A DNA stretch of 64,000 nucleotides from assembly GCF_030253575.1 (NCBI RefSeq), contig NC_080557.1, positions 5,265,001 to 5,329,000 of the forward strand, read 5' to 3'. Source of the DNA: Rhododendron vialii. Its lineage: Eukaryota; Streptophyta; Magnoliopsida; Ericales; Ericaceae. How positions within the stretch are numbered: the stretch's first letter is position 1; each line of letters starts with the position of its first letter. Positions 1 to 10,987 of the stretch are shown piece by piece. The translations under genes were made by a program, and so were the position numbers. A model generated the notes under the pieces. The model saw only the letters and a list, made by a program, of their open reading frames with translations. It had not been told where the DNA came from and did no database searches.

Positions 1-2148
1 AGTATCGGCACCATCTTCGACTGGATTCTCCTCCAAGTTTATGGGTTCATTAGCTGGGTCCTGGACAGGTGAACGTTCCGTCGTAGCATCACGGGTATGT
101 GTTGGGGTCTCTCCTTCAGCGTTGGCAAATTCTTCAATTTGTTGCTCAATGTCATCTTCAGGATGCTCCGCTTGATCCTGAATGCTTTGAGCACGAGTGC
201 TCGGCAGATCATTGTCAACCCAGAAGGGAGAGTCCTCGGCAACCCCTAATTTAGTAAGACATGCCTCCCAGCAGGATGCCCCAATTTGATCCTGAATTCT
301 CGGCATCTGTTCCACGTAACTTGCTGTTGCTGTGTCAAAACCTTTTTGGTAGCCTTCTTCAAAAGCTATCTTCTTTGTACCATCGATTTCAGATAAAGCC
401 TGGCTGAGGTTGCCCTCGGCAGTTTCGAGCTTGCTTTTTGTCCCTTCAAGTTCAGCTTTAGCTTTATCCCTCTCTCTCTCAAGCCTGGTAATTGTCTGCA
501 GTTGCCTGGTGTTGTCTCTTAAGAGCCTATTACGTTCTGATTCAATCTCTTGTAGTTTTTGACCCAGCATCATCATTTTCTGAACAAACTGGCAAGAAAC
601 TAGTGGTTATTAGAAATCAAGAGCCTACCAGAAACACACAACTACGAGTGCAACTTGTACAGAAAGACCTATTACCTTGATTCCACTGACGAGACCAGTG
701 GACACCAATCGATCTGGAGAGGATGCAGCCTCTTTCTGGACGTCTATAGGTAGTAGCAAGCCTTGTGCAAGCGCAAGTGCAGTCTCAGAGGAACTAGCAC
801 TGTCCCCAATATGGACGGGTCGATCTCCCCTCATAAATTGAGGGGCCCATATTTGAGGAAGCATTTGGGAGTTTGGAGATGGGGGCTGGTTGCTAGTTAT
901 GTCAGCATGACCAGCTAGTGTACTCTGGTCCTCATTCCTAGGACGTTTGTTCCGATTGGCATCTGTAGCCTTCTGGGAACTATCGTGTTCCCGAGGAGAG
1001 GTGGAGGATCATGTCAAAGACCCCCTAGTTCGGCGAGGTGGTGGGAGAGCATGCCCGGTTGACCTCCCCCGACCTCGACCTCGTGCGGACACAGTAAGTA
1101 ACGAGCTCAGGTTAAGGGGTTGGCGGGTCATTGTACCTGGATTACGAGGGGATCGAGAATAACCAGAAGAAGAAGATTGGCTGGTATCACGATTTAAAAC
1201 CAGCTGTTCGGGCTGTTGTTGTTCAGAAACTAGTCCACGCGTAGATCTTCTAAGTCTTAAACGAGGAAGCGGCACGCCTTCTGAAATGGGAACTTCACCA
1301 GGTAGTCCAGCAACAGTAACTCCAGCACAGGATCTTGAACTCCGTGGTTGAGCAGTCGAAGTTGAGGCAGCACTAGTACTTGGGTTGGCGAGTCTCCTGT
1401 TTATAACCCCTCTGTACGAAGGGTCGTATCCCAGCAGTATATCAGCGTCACGACCCCGACCTGCAGTTCGGGTACCAGGTGCGCCTGTGTATTTTAAGAT
1501 TTTATTGATGTCCTCTGTTCGAACGTAGCTCGGCTCTCGTCTTGGACGCCTGTTAGCGTTTTCGGCTGCAAGAGCAAAATTTAAAGTTACAATTAGACAT
1601 ATAGAAAAGCTATGAGAAGAAAGTAAACGAGAATTACAAAGCGAAATTAGGAGCGTACGTGGGTAACCCCATATGTGGGGGCAATGCAAACCCACCACCT
1701 GGCCGTCCTCCCCTATTGGCTCGAACGCTCCCGTTACGTAAAGGAAATCAACCTCGTGGTCACGAGCAGAGTTTGGCAAATTGAGCACGAGACGCTTGTT
1801 TGCTTTCCTAACTTTGAAATAATATGTGATGTATTCGGGGTTTAGCACAATGCTATACCACCACTAGATGTCCCAAATTCCCAGTTGGGTCCCCAAAATC
1901 CTATTCAGGGCTACTACTCCCATCACTAACCTAAAGAAATTGGTCGAAACCTGCATTGGCGTGATTCGATACCAGTTTAGGATTTGACGAAGTAATGGGT
2001 GTAGGGGAAAACGAACTCCGCCTTCGACAATGGCTACAATTGGGATACACATCCTATCCCATGAATCGCCATCCCTGTCTGCACCTAAAGGGGCGAGTTT
2101 AAGCCCCACGTTCTCAGGGACGTTATACTCAGTCCTAAACGCCGCCAT
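1..2148 (-). pseudogene. Antisense transposon-encoded protein (putative gypsy-type transposon domain), broken and partial
   Basis: Minus-strand gene starting at an ATG at 2148 and running off the left edge. The first part (2148-1867) resembles the plant 'putative gypsy type transposon' domain (FPLHPLLRQILNWYRITP). An intron fits 1650-1567, and another about 672-594. The last part is a long coiled coil followed by EEGYQKGFDTATASYVEQMP, a signature I know from plant LTR-element ORFs. Two in-frame stops break it: TAG at 1864-1866 and TGA at 1009-1011. The frame is otherwise open across both, so they look like point mutations. It lies upstream of, and antisense to, the LTR at 2795, an arrangement known from Tat-lineage elements such as Grande and Retand. 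The protein's function is unknown. Confidence 0.8.
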
Positions 2149-2778
2149 GGCAGTTGGGGTTTCACAGAGTTTTCTAACTTACTGGATTTTGGAAGGTTTT
2201 CACTATCATCCGCCATGGAAACGAAAGAAGTGAGCCAGACAAATCGAAAAACTGGGTGCAATCAAAACCCTAAGAGATGAAATCTCAGAACAAGATGCAA
2301 GAAGGGGCGAGAATTAGAAGTCTTACGAGACTATTGCAGTTGTTACCTGAGATGCAATCGAAATGCAGACGACAGCAATGGCGGATCAGAGATAGATGAT
2401 TTTCGTCTGATTTTAGAGAGAGAAACGAAGGATTTGAAACTTTGGATGGAAAAATAAGAAAAAACCCTTTTGAGGGGTTTAAGTGCCAGAGACAGAGACG
2501 AAACGTCTCGTCTCACACCGTTACTTAAAAAGTAACGGGATAAAGGGATTCAACTAACGACGTATTGACGTCGTTTAGACAAAGCGTCAGTCCACATTAA
2601 ATGTAAAGCGTACAAGATGCGCCACGTGGAGTCATTGCCTCGAGATGGTTCGAAGGCAAAGGCGCCAAAGCCTCAAATGAATATTAAAACAATGACTGCA
2701 CGGGATCAGAAGAGTCTGGTCTAAATAATTTTTGTTTCTAAAGCTTCATATATTGCCCCCGAACAGTGGTAAATGAAT

Positions 2779-2794
2779 GAAGCGGGGGAGCAAT
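2779..2794 (+). other. Polypurine tract before 3' LTR
   Basis: A G-rich purine run (GAAGCGGGGGAGCAA) directly precedes TGTAGGGAGG, the proposed LTR start. This is where the plus-strand primer tract of an LTR retrotransposon should lie. It sets the element's orientation as plus, opposite to the ORF at 1-2148. Confidence 0.5.
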
Positions 2795-3814
2795 TGTAGG
2801 GAGGTATTTCCGAATAGATAGTTTTAGTTGCCGAACACGTGGTGTATAAGAACACGTGAGAAATTGAACATGACTGATCGCCGGTCAGTGCATTGAACAG
2901 TGATAAGGGCCAATGACATGAGAAGTCATGGGTATAAACTGACTGTTCGGCAGATAGAGACATTCCGATTACATTGGACCAAGTTACATGTGAAGTAGCT
3001 GGTCCAAACAGACTGTTCGGTTATGATACAGTCGAACAGATGAAGTAAAAACCAAACACGTGATACGAGGGATGACGGGTTGAAAGCAATGCAATTGATA
3101 TCCAAACAAATGGTACGTGGGACCATAGTTTGAATATAGACAGAACAGTCCAAGTAGTTTGTTCGGCAATGAGAAGATCGAATAGGAGGAGAGCTCCTTA
3201 GAAAGGCAATGGTCCAAATAATTGATAAAGGACCAGTTACATGTGAAGTGATTGGTCCAGGCAGTCTATTCGGCGATGAGACAGCCAAACAAAGAAAGAA
3301 ATCCAATCAGATGTTGAAGTAAGGGGAACACTCTGGAAGGGTCCAGAAACAGTGGTATTCCGTTAAGGGATGAGATCCCAAGAATATAGGATCTGAGAAA
3401 GATACCCAACGAGTATGGGATGTTCGGTTCTTTATGGAAAAGAATCGAAAGAGGACTCTTATCTAATGAACTAATAAAGGAAACGAGAATCCTTGATATC
3501 CTGGGTTTCCTATACGAGATGGGAATCCGATGGCAACAGGGATGCTTGGGCAACAAGCATACGAAAATCTATAAATATGAGGTAAACTTAGAGGCAAAAG
3601 GTACGCAATACTTTGCATTCTTATTGCTTTCCTACCGATAATTAGGGTTTGGCGGCTAGTACGTGATACTAACTTTGGCATCGGAGGGCCTTTGCCACGA
3701 GAGGCAAGGGTGCACTCACCCCCTGTCTATTTTGCAGATTAGGGTTCCGACGACGAATTAGGGTTCCGGTGAAGAGACACGAATAAGCCATTGCAATCCA
3801 ATTGATCCGAAACA
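2795..3814 (+). mobile_element. 3' LTR of a Tat/Retand-like Ty3-gypsy element (approximate ends)
   Basis: The block begins TGTAGGG behind a polypurine tract and has a TATA box at 3569-3580. About 100 bp downstream is the motif CTTTGGCATCGGAGGGCC, which I recognise from many plant gypsy LTRs. The right end is placed at CCGAAACA near 3814 but is uncertain. Upstream of the TATA box the motif CTGTTCGG or its complement recurs (near 2758, 2833, 2944, 3011, 3032, 3163, 3262). ORFs here are chance reading frames. Confidence 0.6.
3569..3580 (+). promoter_or_regulatory. LTR TATA box
   Basis: CTATAAATATGA lies about 770 bp into the LTR, with a T/C-rich start region and the conserved gypsy LTR motif downstream. 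It is the likely element promoter. Confidence 0.55.
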
Positions 3815-5142
3815 TCAATTGTTTTCATCCCCCTACATTTATAGCTTCGCACGCCGCTATTAAAATAAGGATCGTGTGCCCAGCTCCGGTTAGTAAGGGC
3901 GATTTTGTGTCGATGACATGGGATTTTACTTCGTTCTGTTGTTTTTGGCACAATCTATGTATATTTGTCTTTTATGTCTTAGTTCTTTATTTCTTCTCTC
4001 TTGTGTTTATCTTTTGCTTTGTCTCCATGCTTTGGGGACATAGCATGTTTTTAGTTGGGGGGAGGGGTGTACTTTGTACACGTTCTCGTGGCGTTGCTAG
4101 GGGAAATTTTTATTTTTTTAATTTTTATTTATTTTTATTTTTATTTGTTGGGGATAGTTTGTTATGCTTGATTGTCAAAATTAGGCGAGCATGTTATAAT
4201 TAGCCGAATTGTTGTGCCTGTTTAACTTGGAATCATGCATAAATTTGGCATTTCGTGAACTTGTTAGTACTGTTGTTAACATTGAGTAGGTGTCCCCATG
4301 TGGTTAATTTTGCATCCTAAAAAAATATTCCCATGTTCTTTGTTTTTTTCCCTTCTTGCATTTGGGTAAAATAGTAGGCGTTTATTTCATAATTGAGTAG
4401 CCTAATATTTTACATGCATTTATGAGAGTTGGTAACGTGCATAGGGGATAAAACAAGGCGTTCTTCTATGATTAGACCACATATGTGTCCCTTTTTTCCA
4501 ATTTTAAACCAGTTCGAGTCAGTTCCTGAGTCTAACTTAGGAAGCCGGTATGTGGGTTGGATTCAAGTTTGGGGGGGCTCTAGCTTTGTGCATCATGGGT
4601 ATCTTGTTCAAAGCATCGTTGTTGTTGGGGGTGAAATTGAAGAACTTTTGATGGGTGTCGTGTGTGTGAATCCTTACCCAAAACCCTTAACCAAAACCTT
4701 CGCCAAAAGAAAGAGAAAAATAATGATACCTTTAGCCAAAAAAAAAAAAAAAAAAAGGAAAAGAGACAAACGGCCGGAGGTGGACAGTTCCTTCAGTATC
4801 GATACTTCCCCCGTCCGTAACGATACCAAACCCCACAGCAGTAAAAAAAAAAACGCAAAGAAAAGGTTAAAGGCAAAAGGGCCGGCGATACTTCCTATTT
4901 TCTTTCTTTTTCTTTTCATCTTCAACCTCCATTCTCTCTCTCTAACCCTCCATTACCCCATACCCAAAACCTTCACCCAAACCTCCGAAAATCCTTATTC
5001 CTCCATCAAAATCCTTCCAAATTTCACCAAAACTTCCCTTTTTTCCATCTCTACTACATACTCTTCTCTCAATTCCACCAAAAATCTAAATCTTTACCTA
5101 CCCAAAAACCTTAACCTACCTTTTACTAAACCTATCATTCAC

Positions 5143-6313
5143 ATGGCACCCAAAATGAGGGCTACAAAGGCAAATAAGGGAAAGGGCGTGGGTTCTTCCG
5201 GTCATGCAACTGATCCGGTTTTGGGGCAAGAACCCGCTCCGGCTGAGGGCCCGGCCCGTCCACAGAGGAAGAACCGAGATCAAATCGTCTGGGATGAGCA
5301 GGTGGCGTGGGAGGCCTCATGCAAAGGCCGGGGAGTCAAAGCGGAGAGACACATAGTCAGGGATAGCCTCCTATCGAACGACATTGTCATTCAGGCGGTC
5401 ATCAGGCAAGGTTTGTCTTTTTGGTTCGAACCCAATCCTAGTTTTAACATAGAATTAGTTGAAGAATTTTATAAGCATATGGTTGTGCCTGAAACCGGGA
5501 CTGAATTACACCCCGAGGCCTGTGTTACTTCTAGGATTGGTAGGTTACCAGTGACATTGACCCCGGGGATTATTGCAACAAGGTTACTTTATGCTCAACT
5601 CTCGGGAGAAACGAACTACCCGGCTCCTAATTCGGAGTTTATTCAGGATGTTGTGTATGAGGTACTGTATGAAAAGAAGAAGAACGGAATGGTCCCCCAC
5701 CGGCCCGGTAAATTTAGACCGTCGTTTCGGTTTGTGAATCAATTGGTGTGTTACAACCTAGATCCTCGGGCGACTGAGAATAAGCCTTCTAAGACTACGG
5801 GGAATATGTTGGTGGCATTCATGGAGGAGGATACTGTGTGTGACTGGGGCCAATATATTTTTATTAAAACTATAGAATTCAGAGATGCGGCAATCAACAC
5901 TCGGTTGTCGTTTCCGTGTCTGATTTCCTCTATTTTGTAGGGCCACTGAGGGGTTAGCTGCAAAGTATTTTAAGAATGATGAGGGTAAGCCGGGTGATAT
6001 TGATAGTTCTATCCTTCAGAAGAGTGCAGCCCATTCTATTGGTAGGCTTGAGGCATTGTTGACTGAGCCCCCAGCAAATGCCAACACGAACACTTGGTTG
6101 AGGAAATTTTTTTGTCTTGAGGCGGCATTAGCCAAAGGCCAGCAGAAGATAAAAAAAGAGGTATGTCAGGTTGGGCAAAATCAGCGTATACTGGCCCACC
6201 AGAATCAGTGGCTGCACAACCGTGTTACAGGACAGTCTTCTGCTCCGTATGAGCCGCTTACCTTCCCAGAGCTGGAGGTTAGCGATGATTTCGCTGGGAG
6301 TGATTCAAATTGA
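5143..6313 (+). pseudogene. Env-position 'putative plant transposon protein' ORF, frameshifted
   Basis: The reading frame is open from 4429, but the stretch before the ATG at 5143 is low-complexity, Lys-rich then Ser/Thr/Asn/Pro-rich sequence unlike a protein, so I start at 5143 (MAPKMRATKANK). The body has the shape of the plant transposon domain (FWFEPNPSFNIELVEEFYKHM, then a run ending RLSFPCLI). That frame stops at 5938-5940. The family continues in another frame from about 5930 (CRATEGLAAKYF) through a coiled coil to the stop at 6311-6313. A one-base indel at the T run near 5930 explains this best; a very short intron is the less likely alternative. The role of these ORFs is unknown. Confidence 0.7.
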
Positions 6314-7054
6314 GCTGGATTTTCCATGATACATAAGGCTAGGTGGTGATGTTATTTTATGTGGTATTTCATGTTTTTCACTGTCGGTGGACTGTTTTTA
6401 ATTTTCTAGTATTTGGGTCTGTAATAATTTAGTATGTTGGTTAATTTTCTCGTTGGCCTTGGTTTAGTTGGCACCAATGGGTGCATGCTAGTAGCTAAGG
6501 GTAAGGTGGCGGCCAGTCTGGGTAGTTTACCTTTCACTACTATAGGCCGCCGCCTAATTTTGCATATCTCTCCCTTTATTCGGAACCACAGTCGTTATAA
6601 GCTTTTTTAAGACCTTAGTAGATCTTACGCACATTGTTAACTCTCGTAGATGCATGAGATTTATAAAGGCTGCTCATATTATGGAATTGTGATTGTTATC
6701 TCGTTCTGTTTTTCTTTGTGGGCGTTGTTTTTGATTGGCGCGTGGTGACATTTGTTTCAATCCCACATAGTTCGCCAAACGCTCTTCATGGGATGTTTGA
6801 GAGTTCCGGTGAGCGAGTGTAGCAACATTGCCATTGTGGGGCATTTATTTCTGCATGTGTTTCGGCACTAATATTGTTCATCTTTTTGCCAAGGCATGCA
6901 TGTATTTGAGTTGCAGGAGAGTGTTACGGAAACCTTTCTGCCGCCTAATTAATTTTGCATAACCCTCGTATCCCCGGTTTTACCATTTTAGTTTTTGTTT
7001 TTATATTTTTCCATTCGTTCGTTACTCGGTACTAGCAACGCTCAAGTTGGGGGG
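6314..7054 (+). other. 3' untranslated spacer of the Athila-like element
   Basis: No gene seen. The motif GCCGCCTAATTTTGCAT appears twice in related form (near 6548 and 6940). The stretch ends in the polypurine tract AAGTTGGGGGG just before the LTR. Confidence 0.5.
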
Positions 7055-8353
7055 TGTGATAGGCGCGTGATATCTTGGATATGAGCGCCTAAGTAGGGCG
7101 ATTTAGCACATTAGAGGCGCGTTTTATTCCATTTTCCACTTGATGTCGTGTTTTGCTTTGGTTTTATGTTTCTGATATTTTCACAGGTAATAAGGCGGAT
7201 TTAGCGCCAAGGTTGGAATGAGTGGCCTCGAGGCCGATCCATATGTTGTCGGGATGCTAAAGCGGAAGCGGAGGCGTAGACGTCGGGTGACGTCGTTTGC
7301 ATGTCGGGTGGTCAAAACCCACGCGAGGATGGAAAGCTAACAGTTATGCTTAGCGGTATCGATACACTATTCCCTGTATCGATACAAAGTGGTGCAAAAT
7401 TTGGTCAAAGACTGAACAGACATATTTGTATCAATAGCTCAAATTTCAGTATCGATACCGACGGAAACAATGGAAATAATCTTTGTTTAATCAACGGCCG
7501 CAACGAAAATAATGATTGTTTAATCATTCTTTAATTCCGAATATAGGGGTTTTCCTATAAATACCCCGGAGAACTTTGTTTTTAGGTTAGATTTCTTTAG
7601 TAGCAGCTTTCTTTTTGACGTTCTTATTTTTTCAGAGCTCTTTTCTTCGAAATCTTCAAGTTTTGTTCAAGAACATATCTTCCGGTAATTTATTTTACGT
7701 TCCGTTCTTAATTAAAGTTGCTCGTGGATCTTAACTTAGTTTTAATCTCTTGTTTAAATTAGATTTCAAACATGATGCAAGTCAAGGTTTATTTTTCTTC
7801 CCTGTCATTTTTAATAATGAGTGAGTAGTTTTTCTGAGGTATGGTCGCTGGGTAAAGGCGCACCACAACCCAATTAGGATTCATCTCGCAATTTTTTTTA
7901 CACATTAATTTAATTAAATAATTTAGTTGGTGAAAACTACGTCCGTTGGACGAATCCAAGGCATTGTCAGGGCTCATATCAGCGAGAATGGGGGACCAAA
8001 CCTGTTTGCCGCTGTGTACGGGACCAGCAACCTTAGGATTCGCATTCTTTAGGGTTTCTAATTCTCCCTAAATTTAATCGTTTTTTTTTTAGAACTTTGA
8101 AAAGCGAGAGGATTCTGATTGGGTAGCAAGCGCCGGATTCCCTACGACCGCGCCTCTCTTTTTAATCTTTTGAGCAATTTATCTGTTAGTGTTAATTTGT
8201 TAATCAACCAATCGACAAAAGGTGGCTACCTAAGAGCTATTTTTAATACTACAACCCGAGTTTTCACAGCACGCACTTCACTGTCCTTAGTGGATTCGAC
8301 TCCGGTCTTACCGGGTATTGTGCTACATCGGTCTCAGCCCTACGCTTGAGACA
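7055..8353 (+). mobile_element. 3' LTR of the Athila-like element
   Basis: It starts TGTGATAGGCGCG immediately after a G-rich tract and ends near CTTGAGACA. It contains TATAAATACC at 7556-7565. Close to the end is GGATTCGACTCCGGTC-TTACCGGG, a sequence typical of Athila-type LTR ends. GTATCGATAC, a perfect palindrome, occurs three times (7356, 7376, 7449), and once more in the interior at 4796. Short ORFs in this block are not genes. Confidence 0.7.
7556..7565 (+). promoter_or_regulatory. LTR TATA box
   Basis: TATAAATACC lies about 100 bp downstream of the GTATCGATAC cluster, a normal U3/R position. Confidence 0.5.
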
Positions 8354-8460
8354 ACCCATTAATTTAGGACTAGGAAATCGGTCAAGCAGTAACGATAATA
8401 AACCACAAGATCCCACCTCGAGCCACGCTGAAAATCGTACTTCGCTCCGGCAAAGCGAAA
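8354..8460. other. Junction between Athila-like LTR and duplication unit A
   Basis: About 100 bp with no recognisable feature between the LTR end and the start of similarity to units B and C. Confidence 0.3.
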
Positions 8461-8645
8461 ATGTATAATTAATTGAAAGCCTCACGGACTCCAAAAAATG
8501 ACTAAAAAATTAGAATTGAGGAAGTAATAATTAAGGAAAAAATTAATTAAGGTTTGTGCACAAAGAGAAAGGGTTGGATCACTACACTCAAACCGAACGT
8601 AGTCGCATTTCTTAGGACGGAGATAGTAGTTGGTGTTTTTGTACG

Positions 8646-9090
8646 GTGAGGTGTGGCTGCTGTGGTGATCAAGGTTTCGTTCCGTGGTCTTTGCTGTCTC
8701 TTGGCTGCCCTTGTGGCAGTAGCGGTGGTGGCAGTGAGGGTCTTGATCAGCGTTTTTGGACGGCTAAACTTCAGAGTGTGGATCTGTTGTTTGCTTGTAG
8801 GTTTTACTTTAGGTTTTGTTTGCTTCTTTTTTTGTTGGTTTTCTTTCCCTGTGTGGGACTTTCTCTCACTCCTTGTTATGGTGGGTTTTCTACGCCCTCT
8901 TAATGGTTTTTCGAGGTCAAAAATGAGTTTTGTCTGTGTGACATTCTGAATATTCGTTTGTGATCATTTAGGCCTCTTTTGTGGTTGCTTTCCTCCCTCC
9001 TTATGGGTGGCTACCCATTCGACTGTTCCCAATGTATGATTTTCGGATCAATGAAATTGCATCTCTGAATTTTGACCAAAAAAAAAATGG
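8646..9090 (+). mobile_element. LINE-like 3' end (retroposon remnant) in unit A
   Basis: GT-rich sequence ending GATCAATGAAATTGCATC and then a ten-A run, the usual form of a plant LINE 3' terminus. The same segment occupies the same place in unit B (26396-26840) but is missing from unit C. The two overlapping ORFs here have a biased hydrophobic composition and no recognisable domain. Confidence 0.5.
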
Positions 9091-9149
9091 CAAGCACCCC
9101 ATCCCCGTTATATATTTTAAAAAAATGTAAATAGACATCCTATCGGAGT

Positions 9150-9440
9150 CATGGGTTCCACAGACATAAATGCTAAGCCTTGGTCATTGGATGGTTCTAC
9201 CAATTTTTTTGGCCGATGTCAAATTCCAACGACTTGGGCATGCGTGACTTTGATCCAAAGACTCCACACATATTTCTTGGAGACATGGGTTCCACAGAGT
9301 TAAATGCTAAGTCTTGGTCATTGGATGGTTCTGCCAATTGTCTTGGTCGATGTCGTTGATAAGCCCTTCATATTCCACTTGACTTGGGCATGCTTTACTT
9401 TGTTCCAAAGACTCCACACATACTTCTTGGAGTAGTCTTT
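9150..9440. repeat. Imperfect tandem duplication of about 150 bp
   Basis: The stretch from ATGGGTTCCACAGA through GGTTCTACCAATT to AAAGACTCCACACATA appears twice in succession (about 9150-9285 and 9286-9440). Unit B has one copy. Unit C has its own shorter duplication at 28790-28985. Confidence 0.7.
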
Positions 9441-10083
9441 TTTGCCTTTTTCATTTCTGTCCTCCTAGCCTAATGTAAGTGTACGTACGAGATCACTCTG
9501 CCCGTCTATTTTGGTCCCCATTTATTTTTTATTTTTTGTCCCCACATGAACCACGTAATCGCTAGCTGGGCCTAAAATGCATCGTTTTCAAAATGTATAT
9601 TTGTCTTTGGGACAAATTATAAAGCAAAAGTACATTTTATAAGTGTACATGTATCTACTTTATAATTAACCTCATAATTTAGTTATTCGTTGGATTTGTA
9701 AATGAAAAGTATCTTACATGTGAATCTAACTTTTAACCCCAGCAAACAAATTTCCTTGCTCCACCCCTAGGTGCAATGAATCTAATCTGATAGGCGACTC
9801 GTCGGCAGTGTTGTTATTAGTGTGAAAGAAAAGCGAAATGATGTATTATTTATCATGTGTAGCTCAATTGCAGGCTTTTAGATGATAACAAAAAGTTTAA
9901 TAACTATTGCCCATTAAAGAACCCTTTTTGCACGAAGGCAATTAGCCAAAAACTCATATCGGAACATTAGTTTTATTTAGGATTACGGCAAAGCATTTCC
10001 TTGTTTTTCAAAATGACTTCTTAATAAAAACATTTTACCTATACTTTTAAGTAATCAATTTTGTCGTAGAACATGAACAAAAT

Positions 10084-10296
10084 CTATTCTAATTCTAACA
10101 CAAAACCTACTATCACTTCTATCCCCACAAGCGGTATCATTACGGCCCACTCTACGACAATAACCAAAATGACAAGGTTTACAAACTTATACATCTTTGT
10201 GGGTGAGACAACATTGGCTGAAAATGTATAAGCAAATGCCATGGTCATTAGTGGCGAGCCAGGATTTTGATCCGAAAGGACTGGCTTAATAGACAT
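10084..10296 (-). pseudogene. PGG-domain remnant of an ankyrin-repeat gene (unit A)
   Basis: The minus-strand frame reads MTMAFAYTFSANVVSPTKMYK followed by a hydrophobic segment. This matches the transmembrane part of the gene at 21409-25823 (MIMAFTYTFSVTVLAPTEMYK). No ankyrin repeats and no rest of the gene are present, so it is an exon fragment. Its left end falls into AT-rich noncoding sequence. Confidence 0.75.
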
Positions 10297-10410
10297 ATAT
10301 TTTTTTATCGAAATGTATACATATTATATCATAAATTTTTTGTTTTCTAATACATTACAATTATTTTGTTTTTTTTTTAGGTTACTTCAACAGTCACATG
10401 TTTATTTTTT

Positions 10411-10987
10411 TTATTTATGAAAGAAATTGAGAAATGAGAATGTAAAATCAAATCAAACCATAATTATTAGAATTATAATTAGTAGAATTATAAGTAGGAG
10501 ATTCACAAAGATGATTAAATAACTAGACTTCGTTAGCTTTCAAAAATGTCTTCCACACTGAGCATTCGATGCAATGCAAGCTACTGCCCGGTACTCGAAC
10601 CTGAAAAGAAGAATTTTGTTGAGCTACACTAGCCCAGTAGGAAGTTCTCTACAAAATCTATATGTAATGAGATGATAAGTATGAACACGGCGAATCAAAT
10701 AAAAAGGGCAATTCAATAATGAACGCCATCACACTTTATCATAGCAATTCTCATACACATTCACACACATGCACACACACACATCCTCCAACAAGTTTCT
10801 ACCCTTTGCGATTTTGTATTTCCACCCCTTACATCACATTATACTCCACCCCTTGCGATATTATGTTTCCACCCATTGCGTCATAATAAACCCCACATCC
10901 GATTCACAACGACAACCCCACCATCATCACAATCCAAGCCAATACCATAATTAACTCGTTCCGCACACACACCGGCATTATCTATTG
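10411..10987. other. Non-genic spacer
   Basis: AT-rich sequence followed by a short CA-rich stretch (about 10745-10790). I see no gene, RNA or element boundary. Confidence 0.4.

Larger units (their letters stand above)
3815..8353 (+). mobile_element. Athila-like Ty3-gypsy retrotransposon, 3' part only
   Basis: Plus-strand fragment consisting of a spacer, an env-position ORF (5143-6313), a long 3' untranslated stretch and a 3' LTR (7055-8353). Several G-rich purine tracts occur (near 4056, 4570 and 7045-7054); repeated polypurine tracts are a habit of Athila-type elements. I find no gag, protease, reverse transcriptase or integrase and no 5' LTR, so the left part is missing. The left border, abutting the Tat-like LTR, is approximate. 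No target duplication could be tested. Confidence 0.65.
8461..10410. repeat. Segmental duplication unit A (ankyrin-array flank)
   Basis: Nearly all of this stretch can be read again at 26210-28010 (unit B) and, with one large deletion, at 28570-29830 (unit C). Shared landmarks in order are TATAATTAATTGAAA, a retroposon-like segment, the CTTGGTCATTGGATGG block, GGCGACTCGTCGGCAGTG, and the PGG-exon remnant on the minus strand. Unit A is cut on its left by the Athila-like LTR. Confidence 0.8.

Noticed and set aside
4429-5142. N-terminal extension of the transposon ORF
   Set aside because: The frame is open but encodes low-complexity basic and Ser/Asn-rich sequence made from poly-A and CCCAAAACC-type tracts; ATG 5143 starts the protein-like part.
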